From: Caldilineaceae bacterium bin5
Lineage (GTDB): Bacteria; Chloroflexota; Anaerolineae; Caldilineales; Caldilineaceae
Assembly: GCA_002238445.1 (NCBI GenBank)
Contig: MPML01000029.1
Location: 1-53,879, forward strand
DNA length: 53,879 nt
Direction of reading: 5' to 3'
Position 1 is the stretch's first letter. Every line of letters starts with the position of its first letter. The notes below the pieces were generated by a model. The model was not told the origin of the DNA. It worked only from the letters and a program-made list of their open reading frames with translations, and searched no databases. Position numbers and translations under genes: made by a program. Below, one piece after another: positions 1 to 10,073 of this stretch.

Positions 1-126
1 CCTCCCTTGTGCAGGGGCTGCGCCCCCGCAACGCCCCCCTACAAAACCATCCCTCACCGACCGTGTGCATTCTTAGCAACGTGTCGGCTGGCGAGCATGG
101 CGGCGGCTGCACACTAGTTGCGTCAC
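1..126 (-). mobile_element. Dispersed TIR element, copy A (truncated by window edge)
   Basis: The first 60 bases match the GC-rich core shared with the copies near 22.3, 32.7, 36.0 and 39.6 kb, including the hairpin arms GGGGC/GCCCC around 14-26. Past base 70 the similarity fades, and the expected right terminal repeat is only weakly recognisable around 113-126, so this copy seems internally deleted. Its left part lies outside the window. No coding sequence is seen between it and the kinase-like gene at 263. Confidence 0.6.
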
Positions 127-262
127 CAAGAGCCTGAATGGTTCCAAGGATGACTGGCTGGTCAACTGCTGTGGCTCAGCAGTTACAAAAATTCTACAAA
201 TTCTGCTTCAGACGCACTTCCCCGGTCTTTGACATTTACCCCATTAGGGCTACAATCTCCCT

Positions 263-1231
263 GTGTCCTACTATCTTGGAATCGACGGCGGTGCAACCAA
301 AACGCATATCGTTTTTTCCGACGAAACTGGCCGTCTTGTAGGCAAAGGCCAGAGCGGCCCCTCCAACTATCATATCGTCGGCGTGGAACCGGCCGCCGCC
401 AACCTGACCTCGGCGATTTCGCAAGCGCTGGCCGAATCCGACGTTGCCCCAGCGGATGTGAAGGCTATCTGTGCCGGCATGGCCGGTTTCGATGGGCCAT
501 CCGATAAGAAGAACCTCCACTATATCCTCACATCGGTACTGGTCAACTGCGGGCTGGTCTGTCCGTGGCGTTCGGTAAATGACGCGGTCGTGGCCTGGGC
601 CGGCGCCTTTCATGGCGACCCTGGCGCGCTCATCGCAGCCGGCAGCGGAACTGTCGCCTTCGCTGTTGGCGCCAGCGGCCGCTCAGCCCGCGCCGATGGC
701 CTCGGCCACTGGTTGGGTGACGCTGGCAGCGGCTTTGATATAGGTCGCGGCGGCCTCCGCGCCGCGCTGGCCGCACTCGACGGCCGCGGCCCTGCCACCT
801 GCCTCACAGATCAGTTCCGCAACATTGCTGGCTCCAGCTCAAGGGAGTGGATCAGCTGGATTGCCGCACTCGACGCCAGTATCTCCCACGCCCATCTTCA
901 ATTGCGATCATTCGCTCCATTTGTCGTGCAAGCGGCTGCTTCCGGTGACGCTGTCGCCCGCACTATCCTGAAGGAAGCCGGTGCAGCCCTTGCAAATTCA
1001 GCCGCTTCTGTCCTGCGCAAAGTCGGATTGCTGACCGCTCCCCAGGTTGCCACCGCCGGCTCCGTACTCGCAAGCTCTTCCTGTCTGCGCGAGGCCTTTG
1101 GCGCCGCTCTAAACGCAAATCTGCCCGGCTGTAAAATCGTCCCGGCCCGTGCGGGTCCCGCGCAAGGGGCGGCACTGCTGGCCCGTAAACCTGATCTCGT
1201 GCCGCAGGACGCGTTTCAGGCGCAGGGGTAG
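263..1231 (+). CDS. BadF/BadG-type ATPase, probable N-acetylglucosamine kinase-like sugar kinase
   Basis: 322 residues with a GTG start. The N-terminal GIDGGATKTHIVFSD is the phosphate-1 loop of the ASKHA fold. AGMAGFDGP and NDAVVAWAG follow, and the second phosphate loop IAAGSGTVAFA and GHWLGDAGSGFDIG (about residues 125-160) complete the BadF/BcrA domain. Proteins of this size and pattern phosphorylate amino sugars such as N-acetylglucosamine in the cytoplasm. The reductase-activator members of the family carry iron-sulfur cysteines that are not seen here. An amidohydrolase and a sugar ABC importer follow on the same strand, which fits a role in sugar salvage. The exact substrate cannot be read from the sequence. 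Confidence 0.8.
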   Translation: MSYYLGIDGGATKTHIVFSDETGRLVGKGQSGPSNYHIVGVEPAAANLTSAISQALAESDVAPADVKAICAGMAGFDGPSDKKNLHYILTSVLVNCGLVCPWRSVNDAVVAWAGAFHGDPGALIAAGSGTVAFAVGASGRSARADGLGHWLGDAGSGFDIGRGGLRAALAALDGRGPATCLTDQFRNIAGSSSREWISWIAALDASISHAHLQLRSFAPFVVQAAASGDAVARTILKEAGAALANSAASVLRKVGLLTAPQVATAGSVLASSSCLREAFGAALNANLPGCKIVPARAGPAQGAALLARKPDLVPQDAFQAQG

Positions 1232-1312
1232 CCTCGTGCACCCCCGAACCTCGTCCTGCTCTTGAGAGCGCTCTCGCTCTGTCATGTGTACGTAACGATT
1301 TGAGGAAAATCC

Positions 1313-2269
1313 ATGTATCAGGGCTTTGAAATAATCGACTTTCACGTTCACTTCCCTACCTCCGAGCCGTGGTTCCCCAACATGGGAAACACAATCCAGA
1401 ATTACGTCGAAAAAGTAGGGGAGAAAAGGGCGCGTATTGTGCAGGAGATGAGCCGGCCCTACGGCGAACACTGGCGCAAAATGTGGGGATTCCCGAAAGC
1501 GGAATCGCCCGACGACCACCCTGGAGATAGAGAGCAGGCCCGCCGCTGGGCGGCAGAACTTGACCAACATGGCGTGCGGGCAGTCGGCTTCGTCACCGGC
1601 GGCGGCAATGAACATCTCTCCGAAATCGTCAGCTGGTATCCCGACAAATTCATCGGATTCGCCCACCACAACCCCTTCGAACCGGACGCAGTCGAACAAT
1701 TGGAACAGGCCGTTTCAGGGCTGGGGCTACGCGGCTACAAACTGCTCGCTCCCATGATCGAACAGCCCATCGAAGATGAGTCGATCTGGCCCGTCTGGGA
1801 AAAGTGCGCCGAGCTGGATATCCCCGTGCTCATCCATTTCGGCATTCAGGGCAGTGCCGGTGGAATTGCCTGGCACGAAAACATCAACCCCTTCAAACTG
1901 CATAACATCGCCAAAGCCTTTCCCGATGTCACCTTCGTCATCCCCCACTTCGGCTGCGCCTGGGAAAGGGAAACGCTGCAGCTTTGCTGGGCCTGCCCAA
2001 ATGTCTGTGTAGACACCAGCGGCAGCCTCCAGTGGATTCGTTGGGTTCCTGGCGACGTAACTGTAAAATATCTTTTCCGCAAATATTACGAGACCATCGG
2101 CCCCAGCCGCATCATTTTCGGAACCGACAGCAGTTGGTTTCCGCGCGGTTTTGTACAGGAATATCTGCAAGACCAGATGCGAAGCTGTCTCGATCTGAAT
2201 TTTCCGGCGCAGGACATTCAGCAGATCTTCGCTGGCAACGCCGCCCGCCTGCTGAAAATAGATCTGTAA
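1313..2269 (+). CDS. Metal-dependent amidohydrolase (amidohydrolase_2 family, TIM barrel)
   Basis: 318 residues. The metal-binding HxH lies at His11/His13 (DFHVHFP), with further candidate ligands His175 (LIHFG), His212 (IPHFG) and Asp272 (FGTDSSWFP). The C-terminal GNAARLL is typical of the amidohydrolase_2/ACMSD-like group, whose members decarboxylate or hydrolyse small carboxylates, lactones or amides. The gene lies 81 bases after the kinase-like gene and about 200 bases before the sugar-binding protein, so it may belong to one catabolic locus. No residue fixes the substrate; a lactonase or a decarboxylase are both possible. Confidence 0.8.
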   Translation: MYQGFEIIDFHVHFPTSEPWFPNMGNTIQNYVEKVGEKRARIVQEMSRPYGEHWRKMWGFPKAESPDDHPGDREQARRWAAELDQHGVRAVGFVTGGGNEHLSEIVSWYPDKFIGFAHHNPFEPDAVEQLEQAVSGLGLRGYKLLAPMIEQPIEDESIWPVWEKCAELDIPVLIHFGIQGSAGGIAWHENINPFKLHNIAKAFPDVTFVIPHFGCAWERETLQLCWACPNVCVDTSGSLQWIRWVPGDVTVKYLFRKYYETIGPSRIIFGTDSSWFPRGFVQEYLQDQMRSCLDLNFPAQDIQQIFAGNAARLLKIDL

Positions 2270-2465
2270 CGCGAGTGACCGCGTGTGTGCAGTCGCGCAA
2301 AAGCCAAATGCCGGCGCGTTCATCACCCGGTTGCCATCTGCAAATTTCGAACGGTACCAATCGGGACAACGTGATTCTTTCGTCAGGTGCACTCTACCTG
2401 CGATCGATGACAACCGAAGGGTAGTCCAGACGGAGGACTACTATTCTTTCAGGAGGAATTAGATC

Positions 2466-3806
2466 ATGAAACGCTCTAGACTGTTTACGCTCGTTGGCGC
2501 ACTCCTCGTGGCCGCAATGCTCTTGGCCGCCTGCCCCGCGCCGGCTGCGCCCGCCGCAGAAACGGCGGCGGAGCCCGCGGCCGAAGAAGAGGCCATGGCT
2601 GAAGAAGTCATCGAAATTGAGTACTGGCAGTACAACTTCGGTGCCAGAGTAGAAGCCATGAACCAACTGATCGCCCAGTTCGAAGAGGCCAATCCGAACA
2701 TCAAGGTCGTCCACAACGCCGACATCCCCTACGCTGAGTTCCGCGACAAGATCGCCGCCAGCGTGCCCGCCGGCGTCGGCCCGGATGTCGCAACCCTCTT
2801 CTATGGCTGGCAATCCGCCTGGATCGATGCCGGCTACCTGGTGCCTCTGCCCGAGGACGCCTTCCCGCCGGCCATGGTCGAAGAGACGTTTAGCCCCATG
2901 GTCCAGGCCAGCTTTGTCGAAGGCACTCTTTACACCCTGCCCACTGCCGTGCGCGCGCTTGCTCTTTTCTACAACAAAGACCTGATGGAAGCCGCCGGCC
3001 TCGATCCCAACAGCCCGCCCTCAACCCTGGACGAGCTGCGCGACCAGGCCGTAGCCTGCACCCAGCGCGATGACGAAGGCAGTCTCGTAGTAGAAGGCTT
3101 TGTCGCCGATCCCTCCGGCCAGGACCATCACTGGTTCCGCGAGGTGCTGGTGCGCCAGTTCGGCGGTGTGCCATACACCGACGACTACACTGAGGTCCTC
3201 TACAATGATGAGGCCGGCCTCCAGGCCTGGAACTACCTGCTTGCCTTCCACACCGAGCTCGCCACCGGCGACCGCGATCTGTTTGACGGCAGCACCAACG
3301 CCTTCGTCGGCGGTCATGTCTGCTTCCATGTCGACGGCTCCTTCCGCCTGGGCACCATCGCCAACAACAATCCCGATATGAACTTCGGCGTCACCGAGCT
3401 GCCCGAACACAACGGCATTAAGAGCACCTTCGGTTCCTACTGGACCCATGGACTGACCAAGAAAGCCGCTGAGGACCAGGCGCGCTTCGATGCCGCGGTC
3501 AAGTTCCTTCAGTTCATCACCAGCTCCGACGCCGGCGCCCTGTGGGTTGACATCGTCGGCGAGCTGCCAGCGCAACTCGAAGCCGGCAGCAATCCGGAAC
3601 TGCTGGCCGATGAAAAGCTCGGCGCCTTCGCCGCCGGTCTCGAATACTCCTACGCCACCTTCTTCGCCGACGAGAGTCAGCAGCGGCAGGCCATCATCGA
3701 CTCCTTCGACATGGTGGTCCTGACCGACGAAGACCCGGCAACCGCCCTGCAGATCGCTGCCGATACCGACCAGGAAGTCCTGGATGAGTTCTGGTCCGGC
3801 CGCTAA
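2466..3806 (+). CDS. Sugar ABC transporter substrate-binding lipoprotein (family 1)
   Basis: 446 residues beginning with a lipoprotein signal: basic MKRSR, a hydrophobic stretch and the lipobox LLAAC with Cys23, then an Ala/Pro/Glu linker to about residue 47. The mature part has the features of MalE/UgpB-like binding proteins (IEYWQYNFG start, YNKDLMEAAGLDP, repeated aromatic residues). It should capture an extracellular carbohydrate and deliver it to the two permeases that follow. A strong AGGAGG site sits 9 bases before the ATG. No ATPase gene is present at this locus, so a shared MsmK/UgpC-like ATPase encoded elsewhere is expected. Confidence 0.92.
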   Translation: MKRSRLFTLVGALLVAAMLLAACPAPAAPAAETAAEPAAEEEAMAEEVIEIEYWQYNFGARVEAMNQLIAQFEEANPNIKVVHNADIPYAEFRDKIAASVPAGVGPDVATLFYGWQSAWIDAGYLVPLPEDAFPPAMVEETFSPMVQASFVEGTLYTLPTAVRALALFYNKDLMEAAGLDPNSPPSTLDELRDQAVACTQRDDEGSLVVEGFVADPSGQDHHWFREVLVRQFGGVPYTDDYTEVLYNDEAGLQAWNYLLAFHTELATGDRDLFDGSTNAFVGGHVCFHVDGSFRLGTIANNNPDMNFGVTELPEHNGIKSTFGSYWTHGLTKKAAEDQARFDAAVKFLQFITSSDAGALWVDIVGELPAQLEAGSNPELLADEKLGAFAAGLEYSYATFFADESQQRQAIIDSFDMVVLTDEDPATALQIAADTDQEVLDEFWSGR

Positions 3807-3832
3807 ACGAAACATAGAGTGATAGACACGAA

Positions 3833-3879
3833 GCGAGAGGATACCTGCCTGGCAGGCTATCCTCTCGCCTTCCGCTTTT
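3833..3879 (+). terminator. Hairpin between binding-protein and permease genes (attenuator or mRNA stabiliser)
   Basis: Arms 3833-3843 and 3858-3868 pair over 11 bases (GCGAGAGGATA). An inner 6-bp stem (CCTGCC/GGCAGG) closes on a single T. A pyrimidine-rich tract ending in TTTT follows at 3869-3879. The position, just after the abundant binding protein and before its permeases, is the usual place for partial termination or 3'-end protection. Confidence 0.7.
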
Positions 3880-3978
3880 CTCAACCTGGCGCAGTACGGT
3901 CCCACGTCAGGTCACCGGCGTTGGGCCGACTCTGCTCCGGCCATTTCTTGAACTGTGTAGACACGATGGAATAGCTCC

Positions 3979-4884
3979 ATGCGCCTAACACTTCCCCAGC
4001 GGCAGATCATTTGGGCCTACCTTTTTCTGAGCGTAGCCCTGGTCTTCTTTGTCGTCATCCGTTGGTACCCGACAATCCTTGCCTTCAATGTCAGCTTCCG
4101 AGACTGGAATGTGTTCGAAGGCTCCGGCCCCTGGGTCGGGATTGAAAACTATCAGGAAATCTGGCAGGACGCCGGCAAGCCCCGCAGCTCCGTGACCGCA
4201 GCCTTTTCCAATACCGTTCGCTACGTCCTGTTCGGCGTGCCGACACAACTGGTTCTGGCGCTGGCCATCGCACTGCTCCTAGCCCAAATCCGCCGCTTTG
4301 CCGCCGTCTTCCGCGTCGCCTATTTCGCGCCCTACGTTACCTCAGCCGTCGCAGTCGCCTTCGTCTGGAACTGGCTCTATCAGCCGGAGACCGGCCTCAT
4401 TAACCAGGCCCTGGACCTAGTCGGTCTACCCACACAACCCTTTACCAAGAGTCCGGCGCAGGCCTTGCCATCGATCACGGCTGTTGCCGTCTGGCAAAAT
4501 CTCGGCTTCGCAGTCATCATCTTTCTGGCTGGAATCCAGCAGATCCCCGGCTTGTATTACGAAGCTGCCCGCATCGATGGGGCAAACTCGTGGCAGCTCT
4601 TCTGGCGCATAACCCTGCCCCTCCTCAATCCAATCATCGTCTATCTGACCGTCCTGGGCACCATCTCCTATCTGAGACTGTTCGCACTCGTCCAGAATAT
4701 GAGCCCCCAGGGTACCGGAGGGCCGCTGAAGAGCACGACGACCGTCGTGCTGGAGGTCTATCGCGAAGGGTTTTCCAGTTACAAGATGGGGTATGCCGGC
4801 GCGCTCACTGTGCTTCTTTTCTTTCTTATCCTGCTTATTACAATTATCCAGTTGCGGTTTCTATCGCGACGAGTGGAGTATTAG
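3979..4884 (+). CDS. Sugar ABC transporter permease (MalF/UgpA type)
   Basis: 301 residues with about six membrane segments. The first is near residues 10-30 (IWAYLFLSVALVFFVVI), and the EAA coupling loop reads YYEAARIDGANSWQLFWRI near residues 194-212. This loop contacts the nucleotide-binding subunit. It forms the inner-membrane channel with the second permease, which begins 26 bases downstream, and takes substrate from the binding lipoprotein encoded upstream. Length and order (binding protein, MalF-type, MalG-type) are standard for CUT1 carbohydrate importers. Confidence 0.92.
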   Translation: MRLTLPQRQIIWAYLFLSVALVFFVVIRWYPTILAFNVSFRDWNVFEGSGPWVGIENYQEIWQDAGKPRSSVTAAFSNTVRYVLFGVPTQLVLALAIALLLAQIRRFAAVFRVAYFAPYVTSAVAVAFVWNWLYQPETGLINQALDLVGLPTQPFTKSPAQALPSITAVAVWQNLGFAVIIFLAGIQQIPGLYYEAARIDGANSWQLFWRITLPLLNPIIVYLTVLGTISYLRLFALVQNMSPQGTGGPLKSTTTVVLEVYREGFSSYKMGYAGALTVLLFFLILLITIIQLRFLSRRVEY

Positions 4885-4910
4885 GCAGAGGCGCCGGGGA
4901 AACGTTGGAC

Positions 4911-5816
4911 ATGGCAACTTCAGCAGAGATCGGCAACGAAAGCACAATACAGATAGGCGAACATTTCGTGCCTGCCCGCGGCAAAGGAAGCCGTCGTCCA
5001 GGTTGGCCCGTCCTCATCGCATATATCCTTCTCGCCATCGGCGGGGTCGGTATGATCACGCCCTTTTTCTGGATGATACTGACAAGCGTGAAGCCGCCGC
5101 CGGAGCTGGTCAACTTCTCCTTTTTTCCTGAAAACCCGACTCTGCAAAACTACTTGAATGTACTCAATACCAGCAGCTTCGAGCGCTGGTATCTCAACAG
5201 CATTATTGTTGCCGTCATCACCACAGTAAGCGTCGTTTTTTTCGATAGCCTGGTCGGTTACACGCTCAACAAATTCAGCTTTCCGGGCAAGAACATAATC
5301 TTTATTGGGATGCTCGGCACGCTCATGATTCCAACCGAAATGCTCATCATCCCCTGGTTTACGATGAGCGTAGATTGGAACTGGCATATCGGCTACGCCC
5401 AATACTGGGGGATAGCCTTCCCCGGCGTCATCACCGCCGCCGGCATCTTTCTCATGCGTCAGTTCTACGACGGCGTCCCCAATGAACTATTGGACGCCGC
5501 CCGCATGGATGGCATGAACGAGTTCGGCATCTGGTTGCGCATTGCCGCGCCCCTGGTCAAACCTGCCATGGCCGCCTTGGCGATTTTCAATTTTATCGGC
5601 AACTGGAACGCCTACTTGTGGCCCCTGATCCTGGCCAACAGCCGTGAATTCTACACACTGCCCGTCGGCCTCAGCTTCTTCCGCGGCGAATCCACCACCC
5701 ACTGGGAGAAGATTATGACAGCGGCCAGCTTGGCCAGCATCCCTCTGCTCATTATCTTCCTGGTCTTTCAACGTCAGATTATCAGAGGAATCGCTCTCAC
5801 AGGACTGAAAGGCTGA
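4911..5816 (+). CDS. Sugar ABC transporter permease (MalG/UgpE type)
   Basis: 301 residues from the ATG at 4911. The open frame extends upstream to 4590, but that part overlaps the preceding permease in another frame and does not resemble the family. A hydrophilic N-terminus of about 40 residues precedes the first membrane segment (VLIAYILLAIGGVGMITPFF). The EAA loop is LLDAARMDGMNEFGIWLRI, and the C-terminal FQRQIIRGIALTGLKG is typical of MalG-like subunits. It is the partner of the permease just upstream in a CUT1-type importer. Confidence 0.92.
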   Translation: MATSAEIGNESTIQIGEHFVPARGKGSRRPGWPVLIAYILLAIGGVGMITPFFWMILTSVKPPPELVNFSFFPENPTLQNYLNVLNTSSFERWYLNSIIVAVITTVSVVFFDSLVGYTLNKFSFPGKNIIFIGMLGTLMIPTEMLIIPWFTMSVDWNWHIGYAQYWGIAFPGVITAAGIFLMRQFYDGVPNELLDAARMDGMNEFGIWLRIAAPLVKPAMAALAIFNFIGNWNAYLWPLILANSREFYTLPVGLSFFRGESTTHWEKIMTAASLASIPLLIIFLVFQRQIIRGIALTGLKG

Positions 5817-5932
5817 GCCCGACGATGGCCTGACACTAAGAAGGGTGCAATTCCACGCCCCCTCGACAATCGCAATCATAGTGTATTCATTCATTGTATA
5901 CACCACAGTAAAGACGGAAGAGGAGTCTTCTT

Positions 5933-7075
5933 TTGAAGTTACATGAATACCAATCGAAACGGGTTTTCGCCCAATATGGCGTGCCCATCCCCAACGGGGA
6001 GGTTGCATCCACACCGGCCGAAGCACGCGCCATCGCTGAGAAAATCGGCAAGCCGGTTGTCATCAAGAGCCAGGTTCTGGTCGGCGGACGCGGCAAGGCC
6101 GGTGGCATAAAACTGGCGCGCACGCCGGATGAGGCCGAAGAGGTGGCCGGACAGATCCTCGGCATGGACATCAAGGGGCTGACGGTTGAGAAGGTCCTGG
6201 TGGACGCAGCAGCTGACATCCGCTCTGAAATCTATCTTGGCGCAGTGCTTGACCGCGATGCCCGAAGAGTTGCAATTATGGCCAGCAGCGAGGGCGGCGT
6301 CGAGATCGAAGAGGTGGCTGCCCAAACCCCCGAAAAGATCATCACCGTTCACGTCCATCCACTGCTGGGCATGCAGGGATTCCAGGCTCGCCAGCTTGCC
6401 TATGGCATAGGCCTCCCCAAAAAGCATATTTCCGCCTTCACCAAAATCGCCCAGAGTCTCTATCGTTCCTTTGTCGAATGCGATGCCAGCCTGGCAGAGA
6501 TTAACCCTCTGGTAATCAACGGGGATAACCAGTTGGAAGCCGTGGACGGCAAAATCCTGATTGACGACAGCGCCCTGCCCCGGCAGAAGGAACTGGCCGC
6601 AATGCGCGATCCCGACGAAGACAGCCCGACCGAGACCGAAGCCCGCGAAGCAGGCCTCAGCTATATCGACCTCGATGGCGAAATCGGCTGCATGGTAAAC
6701 GGCGCCGGCTTGGCCATGGCCACGATGGATATCATCAAGCTCTACGGCGGCAACCCGGCCAACTTCCTCGATATCGGCGGAGGCGCCGGCGCCGAAAAAG
6801 TCATGGCGGCGTTACGAATCATCCTGCAAGATTCGGGAGTGAAAGCTGTTCTCATCAATATCTTCGGCGGCATTACCCGCTGCGACGAAGTGGCCAATGG
6901 GATTGTTGAAGCTATCAATAGCCTGCACGTAAAGGTGCCGATCGTCGTGCGTATGGTAGGCGTCAACGAGGATGAAGGCCGCCAGATTCTGGCGGATTCC
7001 AATCTGCCCTCCGCCAACAGACTGTCTGAAGCCGTGCAGATGGCCGTCGCCGCCGCCAAAGGAGAACCCGCATGA
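5933..7075 (+). CDS. sucC: Succinyl-CoA ligase (ADP-forming) beta subunit
   Basis: 380 residues, starting with TTG behind a GGAAGAGGAG site. The N-terminal [18 protein letters not shown] and the ATP-grasp motif [13 protein letters not shown] are diagnostic. NPLVING and the CoA-ligase domain ([27 protein letters not shown]) follow in order. The enzyme converts succinyl-CoA to succinate with substrate-level phosphorylation in the TCA cycle. Its stop overlaps the sucD start (ATGA at 7072-7075), so the two subunits should be translationally coupled. Length is normal for the family. Confidence 0.97.
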   Translation: MKLHEYQSKRVFAQYGVPIPNGEVASTPAEARAIAEKIGKPVVIKSQVLVGGRGKAGGIKLARTPDEAEEVAGQILGMDIKGLTVEKVLVDAAADIRSEIYLGAVLDRDARRVAIMASSEGGVEIEEVAAQTPEKIITVHVHPLLGMQGFQARQLAYGIGLPKKHISAFTKIAQSLYRSFVECDASLAEINPLVINGDNQLEAVDGKILIDDSALPRQKELAAMRDPDEDSPTETEAREAGLSYIDLDGEIGCMVNGAGLAMATMDIIKLYGGNPANFLDIGGGAGAEKVMAALRIILQDSGVKAVLINIFGGITRCDEVANGIVEAINSLHVKVPIVVRMVGVNEDEGRQILADSNLPSANRLSEAVQMAVAAAKGEPA

Positions 7076-7941
7076 GCATCCTTGTTGACAACAACACCCG
7101 CCTGCTCGTGCAGGGAATCACCGGAAGCCAGGGCGCCTTCCACGCTCAGCAGATGATCCAGTACGGCACCAATGTGGTTGCCGGCGCCGTCCCCGGCCGC
7201 GGCGGCCAGTGGGCCGTCGGCAACACCCCGGTCTTCGATACCGTGCATGAAGCCGTCGCCACCACCGACGCCAATACCACCATCATCTTCGTGCCCGCGG
7301 CCTTTGCCGTAGACGCCCTCCTCGAGGCTGCCGACGCCGGCATCGACCTGATCGTATGCATCACCGAAAACATTCCTGCCCTCGACATGGCCCGCGCCCG
7401 CTCCTTCCTGGACTCGACGGAATCACTGCTGATCGGGCCCAACTGCCCCGGCCTCATCTCGCCGGGCACATCCAAGGTGGGCATCATGGCCGGCCATATT
7501 CACACACCTGGCAACGTCGGCATCGTCAGCAGATCAGGCACGCTCACCTATGAAGTCATCTATGCCCTCACTGCCCGCGGCATCGGCCAGAGCACCGCTG
7601 TCGGCATCGGCGGCGACCCAATAAAAGGGCTGAATTTTCTCGATGTGCTGCAAATGTTTGAACAGGACTCCGGAACCGAACAGGTCGTTCTGATCGGAGA
7701 AATCGGCGGGGCCGACGAGCAAATAGCCGCCGACTACATTCGGACCGAAATGAGCAAACCGGTTACCGCATTCATCGCCGGCCAAACAGCTCCCCCTGGG
7801 AAACGTATGGGCCACGCTGGCGCCATCATCTCCGGCGGCGAAGGTACCGCTGCTGAAAAGATCGAAGCGCTCCAAAGCGCCGGCGTCGCTATCGCCCGCC
7901 ACCCGGAAGAGATCGCCGAACTGGCCGCACAAAACATCTGA
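7072..7941 (+). CDS. sucD: Succinyl-CoA ligase alpha subunit
   Basis: 289 residues. The CoA-binding N-terminus has [15 protein letters not shown] and the phosphohistidine loop is [17 protein letters not shown] near residues 244-260. [12 protein letters not shown] and [12 protein letters not shown] are conserved in SucD. The subunit carries the transient phosphohistidine and binds CoA, and works as a heterodimer or heterotetramer with SucC encoded in the overlapping upstream gene. The acetyl-CoA synthetase gene starts about 75 bases downstream on the same strand. Confidence 0.97.
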   Translation: MSILVDNNTRLLVQGITGSQGAFHAQQMIQYGTNVVAGAVPGRGGQWAVGNTPVFDTVHEAVATTDANTTIIFVPAAFAVDALLEAADAGIDLIVCITENIPALDMARARSFLDSTESLLIGPNCPGLISPGTSKVGIMAGHIHTPGNVGIVSRSGTLTYEVIYALTARGIGQSTAVGIGGDPIKGLNFLDVLQMFEQDSGTEQVVLIGEIGGADEQIAADYIRTEMSKPVTAFIAGQTAPPGKRMGHAGAIISGGEGTAAEKIEALQSAGVAIARHPEEIAELAAQNI

Positions 7942-8016
7942 ACCATCGATAAAAGTGTGCTATCATATCTGCCAATCCCGCAGCGCACCAATAGACAATG
8001 AATGAAGGAGGGTAGA

Positions 8017-9948
8017 ATGTCGGAACAGAGCTCAAACGGTCAGGCTATCGAGGTCCCTGCCACCGACAGTGAACTGTACCAACCCGAACCTTCGACGCTT
8101 GCCAATGCCAACGTACCCAACTACCTCGACCTGCGGCATGAAGCGCTCGCAGATATCGAGGCCTACTGGGATGCGCGCGCCCGCGAGTTGATCGACTGGT
8201 TCGAACCTTACGAAAAAGTATTGGACGATAGCGGCGCGCCTTTTTTCAAATGGTTTGTCGGCGGCAAGACCAATATCGCCTACAACGCCTTGGACCGGCA
8301 CGTAAATTCCTGGCGCAAACACAAGTTGGCGCTGATCTTTGAAGGCGAAGACGGTGACAAGCAGAACTACAGCTATTTCCAGCTCTGGCAGGAAGTCAAC
8401 AAGTTCGCCAACGTGCTCAAAGGCAAGGGCGTCGGCAAAGGCGATACCGTGACCATCTACATGGGGCGGACTCCCGAACTGATGATCGCGATGCTCGCCG
8501 TCACCAAGATAGGCGCTGTCCACTCGGTCGTTTACGGCGGGTTCAGCGAGCAAGCCCTCGCCAGCCGCATCGACGACGCCAAGTCCAGGGTGCTGATCAC
8601 CAGTGACGGCGCCTGGTTGCGCGGCAAAACCGTCGACCTGAAAGACATCTGTGACGAGGCCGTCAAACGCAGCCCGATAGTAGACACTGTAATCGTCTTC
8701 CAGCGCACAATGCAGGATGTGGAGATGACGCCCGGCCGTGATCATTGGTGGCACGAAGAGATGGCACTTCCCATCGCCAGCCCTATCTGCGAATCCGAAC
8801 CGATGGACGCCGAAGATCCCCTCTTCATCCTTTACACTTCCGGCACCACCGGCAGACCCAAAGGCGTCCTCCATACTTGCGGCGGCTATCAGGTCTACAC
8901 CGCTACCACCCTCAAATATGTCTTCGATCTTAAGGAAGACGACCTCTGGTGGTGCGCTGCCGACCCCGGCTGGATAACCGGGCACAGCTACATCGTCTAT
9001 GCGCCCCTCATACTTGGCTCCACCGGTTTCATGTACGAGGGCGCGCCCGACTATCCCCATCCAAATCGGTACTGGAAGCTTGTCGAGGATTACGGCATCA
9101 CAATTCTCTACACCGCCCCCACCGCCATTCGCGGCTTGATGCGCTTCGGCGACGCCTGGGCCGACCAACACGACCTGTCCAGCCTCCGTCTCCTTGGCAG
9201 TGTCGGCGAACCGATCAATCCGGAAGCCTGGCGCTGGTATCACCGCGTTATCGGTCGTGAAAACTGTCCAATCATGGATACCTGGTGGCAGACCGAAACC
9301 GGTGGCTTCATGATTACGCCCACTCCCGTAGTCGCGCTAAAACCGGGCAGCGCCACCCTGCCATTCACCGGCATCGACGCCGACGTCGTACGCGAAGACG
9401 GCTCCTCCTGTGAGCCCAATGAGGACGGCTATCTCGTCATCAAGCGGCCCTGGCCGGGAATGGCGCGGACCGTCTGGGGTGATCCGGACCGCTTCGTAGA
9501 GCAGTATTGGTCCGAATTTGCCCAACAGGGCTGGTACTTTACCGGCGACAGCGCCCGCCGCGATGCCGACGACTACTTCTGGATCATCGGCCGTATGGAT
9601 GATGTCATCAAAGTAAGTGGTTACCGGCTCGGTACTGCCGAAATCGAAAGCGCACTGGTCAGCCATCCCGATGTGGCCGAAGCCGCCTGCGTCGGCATTC
9701 CCCACGAGCTGCGCGGCAACGTCATCCACGCCTTCTGCATCCTCAACGACGGCGTGGGCGGCAACGCCGATCTGGTCGACGCCCTCAAACTTCACGTGCG
9801 TCACGAAGTCGGCCCGATCGCTGTGCCCGCCGAACTGAGCATCGTCGACGGCCTTCCCAAGACCCGTTCCGGCAAGATCATGCGCCGCGTGCTCAAAGCC
9901 CAGGTCCAGGGCTTGCCAATCGGCGACGTAAGCACTCTGGCCGACTGA
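8017..9948 (+). CDS. acs: Acetyl-CoA synthetase (AMP-forming)
   Basis: 643 residues from the ATG at 8017. An in-frame ATG at 8002 exists, but the GAAGGAGGG ribosome site at 8005-8012 lies downstream of it and fits only the later start. Motifs run in order: ILYTSGTTGRPKGVLH (P-loop), YTAPTAIRGLMRFG, DTWWQTETGG, YFTGDSARRD, and the C-terminal KTRSGKIMRR with the conserved catalytic lysine that is acetylated in many Acs enzymes. It activates acetate to acetyl-CoA via acetyl-AMP. Propionate-CoA ligase is the main alternative. Proximity to sucCD suggests shared control of central acyl-CoA metabolism. Confidence 0.93.
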   Translation: MSEQSSNGQAIEVPATDSELYQPEPSTLANANVPNYLDLRHEALADIEAYWDARARELIDWFEPYEKVLDDSGAPFFKWFVGGKTNIAYNALDRHVNSWRKHKLALIFEGEDGDKQNYSYFQLWQEVNKFANVLKGKGVGKGDTVTIYMGRTPELMIAMLAVTKIGAVHSVVYGGFSEQALASRIDDAKSRVLITSDGAWLRGKTVDLKDICDEAVKRSPIVDTVIVFQRTMQDVEMTPGRDHWWHEEMALPIASPICESEPMDAEDPLFILYTSGTTGRPKGVLHTCGGYQVYTATTLKYVFDLKEDDLWWCAADPGWITGHSYIVYAPLILGSTGFMYEGAPDYPHPNRYWKLVEDYGITILYTAPTAIRGLMRFGDAWADQHDLSSLRLLGSVGEPINPEAWRWYHRVIGRENCPIMDTWWQTETGGFMITPTPVVALKPGSATLPFTGIDADVVREDGSSCEPNEDGYLVIKRPWPGMARTVWGDPDRFVEQYWSEFAQQGWYFTGDSARRDADDYFWIIGRMDDVIKVSGYRLGTAEIESALVSHPDVAEAACVGIPHELRGNVIHAFCILNDGVGGNADLVDALKLHVRHEVGPIAVPAELSIVDGLPKTRSGKIMRRVLKAQVQGLPIGDVSTLAD

Positions 9949-9956
9949 AGCAAAAC

Positions 9957-9992
9957 GGGGGCTGGCATCGCTCAGAGTCGACGCCAGCCCCC
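9957..9992. terminator. Hairpin between convergent acs and scpA
   Basis: GGGGGCTGGC (9957-9966) and GCCAGCCCCC (9983-9992) form a perfect 10-bp stem. Three further pairs (TCG/CGA) are possible inside. The stem is symmetric and lies between the ends of two convergent genes, so it could stop transcription from both sides. The T-rich tract after it is poor on either strand. Confidence 0.6.
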
Positions 9993-10073
9993 GGTAGACC
10001 GAACACTTTTACCCTCACCCGCTAATACGCACTTCGAGCAGTCCAACTCCCTCTGTTCGTCCCATCTTGCCTC

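Noticed and set aside
3021..3905. 294-codon minus-strand open frame over the sugar-binding protein
   Set aside because: Antisense to a convincing lipoprotein gene; no ribosome site or motif.
4590..4910. N-terminal extension of the second sugar permease
   Set aside because: Overlaps the first permease in another frame and gives Arg/Pro-rich sequence unlike any permease; the ATG at 4911 yields the normal length.
8032..9243. 403-codon open frame on the minus strand inside acs
   Set aside because: It lies entirely antisense to a clear acetyl-CoA synthetase and has no family motif; open antisense frames are expected with GC-rich third positions.
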